Below, piece by piece: positions 42,392 to 51,628 of a DNA stretch of 64,000 nucleotides. The notes beneath the pieces are model-generated. The model made no database searches. It had not been told where the DNA came from and saw only the letters and a list, made by a program, of their open reading frames with translations. Position 1 is the stretch's first letter, and each line of letters starts with the position of its first letter. Source of the stretch: Paenibacillus peoriae (GTDB lineage Bacteria > Bacillota > Bacilli > Paenibacillales > Paenibacillaceae); NCBI RefSeq assembly GCF_022531965.1, contig NZ_CP092831.1, forward strand, positions 834,001-898,000, read 5' to 3'. The translations under genes were made by a program, and so were the position numbers.

Positions 42392-42560
42392 TGTTCAAAA
42401 AGTCGGCTTTTCAGGACCGAGAAAGTTGGATGAAGCTAGGGACTGAGTAGCGGAGCGTAGACAGATCTACGTGAGCAACGGAAGGCCCGGCTGAATTCAA
42501 GATTCGACGTCGAATCCGCTTCTTGAATAGCTTCGTTATGGAAAGACGACTTTTTGAACA
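42392..42560. mobile_element. 169-bp MITE-like element with 14-bp terminal inverted repeats
   Basis: The ends are perfect inverted repeats TGTTCAAAAAGTCG (42392-42405) and CGACTTTTTGAACA (42547-42560). Inside is a perfect 16-bp palindrome GATTCGACGTCGAATC (42501-42516) flanked by TTCAA/TTGAA. There is no coding capacity. The size and ends fit a non-autonomous miniature transposable element or a structured dispersed repeat; I recall similar sequences recurring in Paenibacillus genomes, but this was not checked. It sits between convergent lipL and the fused SOD gene, touching the latter's stop codon. Confidence 0.7.
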
Positions 42561-42564
42561 ACCT

Positions 42565-43944
42565 CTAGAAGGGTTGCCATCTCAGCTTGGAGGCTTGATC
42601 GTAGCGTGCTTCCACTTCAGGCCAGTTAACGACATGCCACCAATCCTCAATGTATTTGTTGCGCTCGTTTTGATGCTTTAAGTAATATGCGTGTTCCCAC
42701 ACATCTATCGCCAGCAGCGGAATGGACTCCCATTGAGTCAGATTCTGGTGCTTTTCGGCCTGCAAAATTTCAAGCCGTCCCGCGCGCGGACTCCATACCA
42801 GGATCGCCCAGCCGCCACCCTCGACCTTTTCGGCTGCCGAACTGAATTGTTTTTTGAATGCATCGTAGCTGCCAAAATCTTTTTTAATCTGTTCAGCCAG
42901 CGGTCCGCTTGGGTTTCCACCGCCTTGAGGACTCATGATCGTCCAAAAAAGAGTATGCAGATAATGGCCTGCGCCGTTGAATGCCAGTTCGCGTTCCCAA
43001 TGTTTTACGAGATCAAAATTACCTGTTTTTCGGGCTTCTTCCAGCTTCTTTTCCGCTTTATTCAGGTCATTCACATAGCTCAAATGATGCTTGTCATGGT
43101 GAATGCGCATCGTTTTTTCATCAATATACGGTTCAAGCGCATTATAGGGGTAAGGGAGCGGTGGGAGTCGATGTCCTCCAATAGGAACCGACCGGCCGAT
43201 TGAGGTTTTTTCCGTTGCCGAAGGTTGAGCCTGGCTGGATTTGACGCCTTTAGTCGTCCATGTGCCTTCTCCCCTTATGCCTGCCTGACGTTCTCGAAAC
43301 GCTTCCTCTGGGTAATTCTCACCCTCTGTCGCTACATGATACAACCCAGCAGCCCTTGCGATGGAGCCAGGTTCTTGAAAGGGGGTTGTCGAGATCAGGA
43401 AATATTGGCTTTCATGTGCCGCGTGTAATACAACTCCAGCGGATTTTGGCTGCTGACGCAATGCATGACTGTGCTCGCTCAGCAGACCGAGCTGCCGTAC
43501 ATACTCCTGTGACTGGCGGTTTGCGGTTTGTAGCAAATCGTCCAATCGACGATTTAATTCTTGTGAGTCAGGCTGAGCGTTTAATGCTGACTCTGACGAT
43601 GGCATCTTTACAGATGATGATGCGTCTAATCCCCTTGACTGTTTTGGAGGTTCAGTGAATTCGTGTGTATGTGCTTGTGGGGCAGCCGACAGCTGTTTCC
43701 ATTCCTGATGCCACGCCTGATCTGCCGGATCAAGTGCGCTCCGTTGCTCTTCAAGCAACTCTATGGCGGTGCGTTCCGTCTGTTCGAATACAGTCCGCCA
43801 ATCATCCAGCAGCCGTACATAAGTAGGCTCCAGTCCCTCGGTAGCGGATTTAATCACTTCCACATGCCAACTTTCCTGCTGCTTCCAATGCCGAATTTCC
43901 TCCAGCACACGTAAGGGCAGGAAAGACCCATAAGTACTCAGCAT
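42565..43944 (-). CDS. Fe/Mn superoxide dismutase with long N-terminal helical domain
   Basis: Protein of 459 aa. Residues 1 to about 130 form a helical domain (LPLRVLEEIRHWKQQESWHVEV) that resembles DUF2935-type putative metal-binding bundles. A low-complexity linker with Gln, Ser and Pro follows to about residue 260. The rest is a complete SOD: RIHHDKHHLSYVNDLN, NGAGHYLHTLFWTIM, GGGWAILVW, and [15 protein letters not shown] supply the four metal ligands. GGGAGG lies 9 nt before ATG 43944; the longer frame to 44100 lacks support. No signal peptide is seen. A second SOD beside sodA suggests a special niche, perhaps in spores, by analogy with other SOD extensions in Bacillales; unproven. Confidence 0.85.
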   Translation of the reverse strand: MLSTYGSFLPLRVLEEIRHWKQQESWHVEVIKSATEGLEPTYVRLLDDWRTVFEQTERTAIELLEEQRSALDPADQAWHQEWKQLSAAPQAHTHEFTEPPKQSRGLDASSSVKMPSSESALNAQPDSQELNRRLDDLLQTANRQSQEYVRQLGLLSEHSHALRQQPKSAGVVLHAAHESQYFLISTTPFQEPGSIARAAGLYHVATEGENYPEEAFRERQAGIRGEGTWTTKGVKSSQAQPSATEKTSIGRSVPIGGHRLPPLPYPYNALEPYIDEKTMRIHHDKHHLSYVNDLNKAEKKLEEARKTGNFDLVKHWERELAFNGAGHYLHTLFWTIMSPQGGGNPSGPLAEQIKKDFGSYDAFKKQFSSAAEKVEGGGWAILVWSPRAGRLEILQAEKHQNLTQWESIPLLAIDVWEHAYYLKHQNERNKYIEDWWHVVNWPEVEARYDQASKLRWQPF

Positions 43945-44111
43945 CGTTTTATACCTCCCGTATCCCACTATGGCTATCCGGCGGATCTGGCAGATCTGCC
44001 CTGGATGCATACGTACCCAGTATATTCGCTGTCCTATCGGGAATATGTCTATGAACTCGCTTAATTTGGTCACATCTGTTACGTAGAACAAGAATACCAT
44101 GGTAAACGAAA

Positions 44112-44160
44112 AAGAAGCCCAGCTACGGCACGGGTTAGTGTCCGTAGGCAGGCTTCTTCA
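44112..44160 (-). terminator. Terminator of the membrane alpha/beta hydrolase gene
   Basis: GAAGCC and GGCTTC arms plus an inner CTACGGCAC/GTCCGTAG pairing; on the minus strand it ends CTTCTTTTTC. Confidence 0.7.
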
Positions 44161-44200
44161 AGGTGAAGAATTAAATACAGTTTTTTTGAAAAATAATTCT

Positions 44201-45238
44201 TTACTTTGTAGTCGTTTGTTTGTGGGCATCAGCGATCGTTTTCTTGTCCTCCAGCTCCTGTACACTGCTTAGAAACGTCGATACCCGCCGTAGATATTCA
44301 CGGGGATGCTCTCTGAAAATAAGCTCATGTATTCCGTTTTTGACAATCCATACACTGGAAAGTGGGTTGGTTTGATTGGCAGCGAGCTTTTCCGCAATAG
44401 GATAAGGAGCCTTTTCATCCTGTGTACCATGCACAAACATGATCGGGAACGGATAGTTTTCCTTTTTAACCTCCTGATATGGAATCTGATGCAAGCTGGT
44501 GCCGTTCAAGACTGGAAACAGCAACTCCAGAATTTCCAAAGACGGATGTCTTGGCAGGTTAATTTGATTGTGAATGTTATGGTACAGCGTATCCGGCTCC
44601 AACAGGAAAGTGCTGTCCAAAATCATTGCGTCCACATCCTTGGTTTGCAAGCCCGCCTGAAGAGCGGTTCCTGCCCCCATGGAGAAGCCCCATACGATAA
44701 TCTCCGACGAGCCGCGTTGCTTCGCAAGCTGGATCGCTCCGAGAAGCTGCTGGGATTCCGCTTTGCCTCCGGTTGCGACTGATTTGCTGTTTTGTGACGC
44801 GAATCCATAATCGAACATGACCACATTAAAGTTCAAACTGTGGGCATAATGCGCCAGATCATACATGGGAATCCAGCTTTCTTCGCGGTTAGCTCCATAA
44901 CCATGGCTGAAAATAATCGTTTTCCGCGATTGATCCGCCGGGATATACCAGCCTTGTACCATGCGGCTACCATCCTTGGCAGGGAAGCTGACTTCCTCAT
45001 AAGGCATGTTTTTGGCCTGCATCGGATTAGAGTACAGCGGCGCGACGGTAGGATTCGTAAGTACCCATGCGATGTAAGCATGCAAGGCAATAAAACAAAA
45101 CAACAGAAAAAAAACGACCGACAGCAGCAGAGCAATCACAACGTGCTTGAACCGCAGCAGACGGGGATTAAAGAGTGGGGTGGACGGCTCCTGAACAGCG
45201 GTCTGTAGCTGAGAGTTGCGCTGGGATGTAGAAATCAT
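44201..45238 (-). CDS. Membrane-anchored alpha/beta hydrolase
   Basis: Protein of 345 aa. A cytoplasmic N-terminus is followed by one membrane segment (about residues 34-57, VIALLLSVVFFLLFCFIALH). The hydrolase domain then has IIFSHGYGANREESW, the nucleophile elbow WGFSMGAG, the acid region FVHGTQDEKAPYP and His in GIHELIF. It is similar to B. subtilis YqkD-type proteins; the substrate is unknown. RBS AAGGAGG. Its active site is probably outside the membrane. Confidence 0.87.
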   Translation of the reverse strand: MISTSQRNSQLQTAVQEPSTPLFNPRLLRFKHVVIALLLSVVFFLLFCFIALHAYIAWVLTNPTVAPLYSNPMQAKNMPYEEVSFPAKDGSRMVQGWYIPADQSRKTIIFSHGYGANREESWIPMYDLAHYAHSLNFNVVMFDYGFASQNSKSVATGGKAESQQLLGAIQLAKQRGSSEIIVWGFSMGAGTALQAGLQTKDVDAMILDSTFLLEPDTLYHNIHNQINLPRHPSLEILELLFPVLNGTSLHQIPYQEVKKENYPFPIMFVHGTQDEKAPYPIAEKLAANQTNPLSSVWIVKNGIHELIFREHPREYLRRVSTFLSSVQELEDKKTIADAHKQTTTK

Positions 45239-45538
45239 GTAAGAGCCTCCTTATATAAAATTGATCTTCGTTTCAATAGAATTTAGGTATAATTCCACTT
45301 GAAAATGATAGTGTATATCCGTATAGATACCTATTATCGTATGATGGGGGTTATCCAAAGTCAACGCCTGAACCGGAAAAGTAAAAATGATGCAAAGAAT
45401 TGTCGATGTTTGTTCTCGTTCTGTAATATGGTTGTCACAAAAACATCGGTTTACAGTAGCCGCGACTATTCTATATAATTTATGTAACCATGTTTCATAG
45501 TGTGAAACGAATATGGATACAAGAGGAGCGGTTCACGA

Positions 45539-46282
45539 ATGGAAGACCGTAAATTAACCGTTCGCGCTGTAGAGCGTGCACTTGATATGTTGCTGTGTTT
45601 TACCGCAGATTCGGATCTTGGCCTAACGGAGATTGCCTCCAAAATTGGTCTACATAAAAGCACGGTTCATCGGCTGCTGACTACGTTGGAGGATCGGGGC
45701 TTTGTCGTTCGGAATGCCGAAACGGAAAAATATCGACTTGGCTTCCGCATTTGGGAGCTATCCACACATTTGTCCCAAAGTGACGAGCCGGCGGTGTTGT
45801 TACAGCCTGCAATGGAAGGACTGCGTGACCGTCTGGGCGAAACGGTCAGCTTGTACTTACGGGACGGCAGCATGCGTATTCGCATACAAGCCGTGCAGAG
45901 CAATCAGGCGATCCGCAGGGTTGCGCCTGTGGGTGCGCGTATGCCGCTGGCTGTAGGAGCCTCCAGTAAGGTGCTGGCTGCCTTTATGCCGCCGCAGGAG
46001 CTGGAAGCCCTGCTAAGCGGGAATGAATGGCCGCCCTCGGTAGACGCGGAGGTCTATAAAGCCCAGCTGCAGGACATTCGCGAGAAGGGCTATGCGACCA
46101 GCTATGAAGAACGGGAGCCAGGGGCCGCTGCTGTGGCAGCACCAATTGTGAACCGGAAGGGACAGGTCACTGCGGCTTTATCTGTATCCGGTCCGGTCAG
46201 TCGGCTTGCACCCGAGACGCTACATGACTTTGCTCCGATTTTGATCGAAGCGGCGAAGGAAATGGGGCTTATGCTTCCGTAA
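45539..46282 (+). CDS. IclR-family transcriptional regulator
   Basis: Regulator of 247 aa. The N-terminal winged HTH (residues 5-65) reads LGLTEIASKIGLHKSTVHRLL. The C-terminal effector domain shows ETVSLYLRDGSM, PLAVGASSKVLAAF and GYATSYEEREPGAAAVAAPI, the family's ligand-binding blocks. RBS AGAGGAG. It stands alone upstream of the thiamine riboswitch, so its target is unknown. The 300 bp upstream shows no recognised operator. Confidence 0.9.
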   Translation: MEDRKLTVRAVERALDMLLCFTADSDLGLTEIASKIGLHKSTVHRLLTTLEDRGFVVRNAETEKYRLGFRIWELSTHLSQSDEPAVLLQPAMEGLRDRLGETVSLYLRDGSMRIRIQAVQSNQAIRRVAPVGARMPLAVGASSKVLAAFMPPQELEALLSGNEWPPSVDAEVYKAQLQDIREKGYATSYEEREPGAAAVAAPIVNRKGQVTAALSVSGPVSRLAPETLHDFAPILIEAAKEMGLMLP

Positions 46283-46442
46283 CAAGAATGAATGCAGTTG
46301 AAGCAAGCAAAGTGATTTGGTGAGGAGCGTCTTCTTGCTAAATGGAACCTAGAAGGGTTGCCAAAGCCATAAATTTGAAGTAGTCTGATAAGGATGGCGG
46401 GATGTCTGTTATGTCCGCCTCATGTGAATAGAAGTATCGCAG

Positions 46443-46538
46443 TTACTGGGGGAGCCTGTAATGCCGGGCTGAGATGGAATCGTGTAAGATTCCGGACCCT
46501 TTGCACCTGATCTGGATCATACCAGCGTAGGGAAGTAA
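46443..46538 (+). promoter_or_regulatory. TPP riboswitch (THI box)
   Basis: Conserved core pieces appear in order: GGGGGAGCC, GGGCTGAGA, CCGGACCCTT, ACCTGATCTGGATCATACC and AGCGTAGGGAAG. P1 closes through TTACT and AGTAA. A terminator hairpin (46637) lies between it and thiC, so high thiamine pyrophosphate should stop transcription. Confidence 0.97.
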
Positions 46539-46636
46539 TCGGCCATTGAAATGTATACGCAGCTGCTGTCTACGGTGACGCATTGGAATAGGATTATTCC
46601 ACATGTGCACGGTCTGGATAGCTGCCTCGTTAGATT

Positions 46637-46666
46637 AGCCGGTTCCCTCGGGAACCGGCTTTTTTG
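46637..46666 (+). terminator. Riboswitch-controlled terminator before thiC
   Basis: AGCCGGTTCCC pairs with GGGAACCGGCT with a 2-nt loop, followed by TTTTT. It is the expression platform of the TPP riboswitch. Confidence 0.9.
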
Positions 46667-46671
46667 CATAG

Positions 46672-48582
<1,911 letters not shown>

Positions 48583-48616
48583 AACGAATGTGTGAGTTTA
48601 GGAACGCATGAATCAA

Positions 48617-48665
48617 AAAAAGCCGTGGTTCTCTACAGTCGATGTAGGAAACTACGGCTTTTTGG
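48617..48665. terminator. Terminator after thiC
   Basis: AAAAAAGCCGT pairs with ACGGCTTTTT around a partly paired middle. T-run on both strands; it lies between convergent thiC and the small minus-strand gene. Confidence 0.8.
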
Positions 48666-48704
48666 CTTATGTAAAGCGAGTCATGCAACCGGATAAACGG
48701 CGCC

Positions 48705-48857
48705 TTATTTTTTACCCATTTTTTCATTCAAAATGTCCTGAAAGCTGAGCTTCTTCTCCGAGCTATCTTCTTTCTTCTGCATACTCACCGCGTTGGCACG
48801 TTGGTATTGGTGGTGAAAGGGCATCAGGGTGTGGACGGTTAAGTTCATTGTATTCAT
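48705..48857 (-). CDS. Small protein of 50 aa, unrecognised
   Basis: Open frame MNTMNLTVHTLMPFHHQYQ, then a charged part with MQKKEDSSEKK and SFQDILNEKMGKK, ending TAA. TTGGAGGA lies 9-10 nt before the ATG, which supports real translation. The N-terminal half has several His and Gln residues, the C-terminal half looks like an amphipathic charged helix. No signal peptide or membrane segment. I do not recognise the family. Confidence 0.6.
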   Translation of the reverse strand: MNTMNLTVHTLMPFHHQYQRANAVSMQKKEDSSEKKLSFQDILNEKMGKK

Positions 48858-49365
48858 GTAGATCATTCCTCCAATTCCATATTGTCAAATTCAGATTGAG
48901 TTGCTTTGGACGTCTGTATAGGACTATTTGTATGTACTTGATGTCGCAATGCTATGTAGGTTGCTTGGTTATGTTTCAATCATTATACCCACATTTTTTC
49001 AAAGTAAAACGCTTTTGACATAAAACAGGAAGATGGTCATGTGTGTTCAAAATGCCGATTAGGAGGATGGTCGTTTTAGGGGAAAATGTGCCTAGGTCTA
49101 AAACAAGGGCTTGAGGCCCGTTTTCTTAGTTTAGTAGTCGGGATTGTGTTTTTTTGTCGAATAACCTTGTAAAAGGAGGGTTTTGCGGACTCCTCAAGTC
49201 AGGATTGAGGCAGTCTGGTGGCGAATTAAAGTGTCAAAGTTGTATTGACTTTATGTTTGGTAGTAGATACCATGAACTGGTTGTCAGCGTATTTTGACAA
49301 CAAGAGTCAGCCAATCGATCTGGCGATTCATCCTTTGAAATGTTAGAGAGAGGATTAGAGCATAT
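48858..49365. promoter_or_regulatory. Long leader upstream of the YitT gene
   Basis: 508 bp without a gene. A candidate promoter is TTGACT (49245-49250), 17 bp, TACCAT (49268-49273). Just after it is a perfect 7-bp inverted repeat GTTGTCA-N8-TGACAAC (49280-49301) that could be an operator. Around 49043 GTGTTCAAAA matches only the first bases of the 169-bp element's end. Confidence 0.35.
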
Positions 49366-50202
49366 ATGAAAAAATGTATTGCAGACATCGCATTTATTAT
49401 TCTGGGTGCGTTTTTTTTCGCACTAGCTGTTAATCTGTTTGTGATCCCGAATGAGTTTGGCGAGGGGGGCGTTACAGGGGTCACAATCATCCTGTACTAC
49501 CTGTTTCAGTGGTCTCCCTCGATCGTTAATCTGGTGATTAATGGCTTGCTGCTGATTGTCGGATATAAATTTTTGGACAAGAGAACGACCTTGTACACTA
49601 TCATTGCGGTCGCTTTTAACTCGCTGTTTTTACATTTAACAGTCAACTGGCGGATTGATTCGCATGAGCCGACGATTAATGCCGTTTTTGCCGGAGTTTT
49701 GGTGGGGGTCGGCATTGGCTTAATCGTACGGGTAGGTGGCACAACGGCGGGAACGGTCATTTTAGCCCGGATTGCCAACAAGTATCTGGATTGGAATATC
49801 AGTTATGGCCTGCTGTTTTTTGATTTGATTGTCGCATTCTCTTCCTATTTTATTATTGGCCCGGAAAAATTGATGCTAACTATCGTTATTTTGTACGTTG
49901 GTACGAAGGTGATGGACTTCATGATCGAAGGACTGAACCCCAAAAAAGCGGTCATGATTATTTCGGAGCACCAAGATAAAATTGCCGAGATGGTCATTAC
50001 GAAAATGGATCGTGGAGTTACTGTCCTGTCAGGCCACGGTTATTACACTAAAAATCCAAAAGAAGTGCTGTATATCGTCATTAGTAAACAAGAGGTATCG
50101 GCGCTCAAAAAGATAGTGAAAGCCATCGACACAGCAGCGTTTATCACCATTCATGACGTGCGGGACGTGTTCGGAGAAGGTTTTCTGGATATTTCGAAGT
50201 AG
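49366..50202 (+). CDS. YitT-family membrane protein (DUF161/DUF2179)
   Basis: Membrane protein of 278 aa. Five or so hydrophobic segments in the first 180 residues carry the family repeats (FFALAVNLFVIPNEFGEGG, GTTAGTVILARIANK). The last 90 residues form the soluble DUF2179 domain (VMIISEHQDKIAEMVITKMD, GVTVLSGHGYYTKNPKEVLY) that may bind a small ligand. Function of the family is unknown. RBS AGAGAGG. A terminator follows. Confidence 0.9.
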   Translation: MKKCIADIAFIILGAFFFALAVNLFVIPNEFGEGGVTGVTIILYYLFQWSPSIVNLVINGLLLIVGYKFLDKRTTLYTIIAVAFNSLFLHLTVNWRIDSHEPTINAVFAGVLVGVGIGLIVRVGGTTAGTVILARIANKYLDWNISYGLLFFDLIVAFSSYFIIGPEKLMLTIVILYVGTKVMDFMIEGLNPKKAVMIISEHQDKIAEMVITKMDRGVTVLSGHGYYTKNPKEVLYIVISKQEVSALKKIVKAIDTAAFITIHDVRDVFGEGFLDISK

Positions 50203-50241
50203 CTCGCGTGCGAAGGTTAGGTTATAGGAGAACATAGTTGG

Positions 50242-50269
50242 AAGTCGGTCCTGAGGGATCGACTTTTTT
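50242..50269 (+). terminator. Terminator after the YitT gene
   Basis: AAGTCGGTCC pairs with GGGATCGACTT with one mismatch, followed by TTTTT. Confidence 0.75.
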
Positions 50270-50524
50270 GCTTTGAGATGTTTATTTTAATAATCGAAAT
50301 AGAGTAGATAGATAATAACTTCTTTTCGAAACAGAAGAAAAGCTATTTTTTGTAAAAAATATTGTGAATGTGACTTTGATCTCTTATTTTTTTGAAAAAT
50401 ATGCATTATGATCTGACAATAATATATATTTTATTAAAATATATTCATTTTTTATATTGAAGTATTATAAATGCACTTACTTCTAAAATCAACTGAGAAA
50501 CAGTTTCAAGTGAGGTTGTTTTGA
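50270..50524. other. Very AT-rich gap before the SdpI-like pair
   Basis: 255 bp of AT-rich sequence without a gene. Base composition differs clearly from the YitT gene before it and stays low in GC through the next two genes. Confidence 0.5.
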
Positions 50525-51163
50525 GTGGAGAATAACTATGATTTAAAAAAAGAATTTAAAAAGCCGTGGATTCAGATTTCTATTTTATTTATTATATTGC
50601 ATTTTATAAATTCATTTATTATATTGCCTTCAATGAACCCGCTAAAGCTCCCTTTAGCTTTTTTTATTGTGTCATCAGGAGCGATGATTATCTCTTTTCT
50701 TATTGTTGTCTTGTATCCAAAATTCTCGAAACATAGAGAACAATTTTCTGAAAATAATTTGGTTCCATATCGTAAAATATGTTCCAGTGTGTTTGTTGTT
50801 CTAAATTTTATTTTTCTTTTTTTAATGTTACTGTATTCAAATGCTATTTACTTCAGTCCCTTAAATATAGTTTTATTGGTTTCAGCGATATCGCACTTAA
50901 CAGTAGGTATCACATTCACTAAATTAACACCTAACCGTTTAATTGGTTTGAAGTTCCCATGGCTGCTTTCGAATGAAAAGGCATGGAAGAAGACGCATCG
51001 TATCTCTGCTTATATTTGGATAGCCTTTGGCTTAATCGGGATCGCTATAGGATTAGGACAAGAAGTTAATGTGTATATGGTGCTCGCTTCTTGTTTACCG
51101 ACGATGATTAGTTTTGTTACTTCTCTCTTTCTAAGCCATAGGTATAAAAATATAGACTGCTGA
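50525..51163 (+). CDS. SdpI-family membrane protein (C-terminal-type domain)
   Basis: Protein of 212 aa with six hydrophobic segments. The block KLTPNRLIGLKFPWLLSNEKAWKK followed by THRISAYIW is the hallmark of the SdpI domain, found in immunity proteins such as B. subtilis SdpI that protect against the SdpC toxin. In typical SdpI proteins a DUF1648 domain precedes it in the same chain; here that domain is absent and appears as the next gene. GTG start with GTGAGG 9 nt upstream. AT-rich relative to the surroundings. No sdpABC toxin genes or sdpR are in the window. Confidence 0.78.
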   Translation: MENNYDLKKEFKKPWIQISILFIILHFINSFIILPSMNPLKLPLAFFIVSSGAMIISFLIVVLYPKFSKHREQFSENNLVPYRKICSSVFVVLNFIFLFLMLLYSNAIYFSPLNIVLLVSAISHLTVGITFTKLTPNRLIGLKFPWLLSNEKAWKKTHRISAYIWIAFGLIGIAIGLGQEVNVYMVLASCLPTMISFVTSLFLSHRYKNIDC

Positions 51164-51207
51164 TATCTGTATAATGCGGATCGATTTAGCATATTAGGGG
51201 GATTTCC

Positions 51208-51555
51208 ATGAGAAGTAAATTAAATTTTTCTAATGTATTGTCTTTTCTTATTTCTGTTTTGCCTTTCATTATCTACCTTTTCATGTATCCGAGAATGCCT
51301 AGGAATGTAGCAATCCACTACAATTTCAATGATGTGGCTGACCGTTTTGTTGACAAACCCTCCCCTGAGGTATGGTTGTTGTGTGGAATTAGCCTCATAT
51401 CTTTTATAATTATGCTTATGCTCCAACCCTATTTCAGTCGTCAGTTCAAGAGCGAAGAAGGCTCTGCAATCATGGAAAGCCTGCCTGGTCTCTTCACACT
51501 TCTTATAACCCTCGTATTTGCAATCTTGGGTATATGTTTTCTTTTAAAGGCTTGA
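51208..51555 (+). CDS. DUF1648-domain membrane protein
   Basis: Protein of 115 aa with three hydrophobic segments. It contains YPRMPRNVAIHYNFNDVADRF between the first two, the DUF1648 signature that normally forms the N-terminal part of SdpI-like proteins. It follows the SdpI-domain gene by 44 bp with its own RBS (TAGGGGGA), so the two parts are made as separate chains, in inverted order. They probably act together. A shared terminator follows. Confidence 0.78.
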   Translation: MRSKLNFSNVLSFLISVLPFIIYLFMYPRMPRNVAIHYNFNDVADRFVDKPSPEVWLLCGISLISFIIMLMLQPYFSRQFKSEEGSAIMESLPGLFTLLITLVFAILGICFLLKA

Positions 51556-51563
51556 AGCATGTA

Positions 51564-51613
51564 AAAAATCCCCTCTCAATGTGCAGTTTCCACTGCATTT
51601 GGAGGGGATTTTG
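51564..51613. terminator. Bidirectional terminator between the DUF1648 gene and acnA
   Basis: AAAATCCCCTC pairs with GAGGGGATTTT, inner TGCAGT/ACTGCA pairing extends it; T-runs on both strands. Confidence 0.85.
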
Positions 51614-51628
51614 TTATTTATACGCTCT

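Noticed and set aside
42691..43203. 170-aa + strand open frame
   Set aside because: Antisense to the SOD domain; no recognisable protein pattern.
46346..46362. Copy of the sequence at the 3' end of the fused SOD gene (CTAGAAGGGTTGCCA)
   Set aside because: A 15-base match without further similarity on either side; too short to call a repeat.
49043..49090. Second copy of the 169-bp inverted-repeat element
   Set aside because: Only about ten bases of the left end match (GTGTTCAAAA) and no right end or internal palindrome was found.
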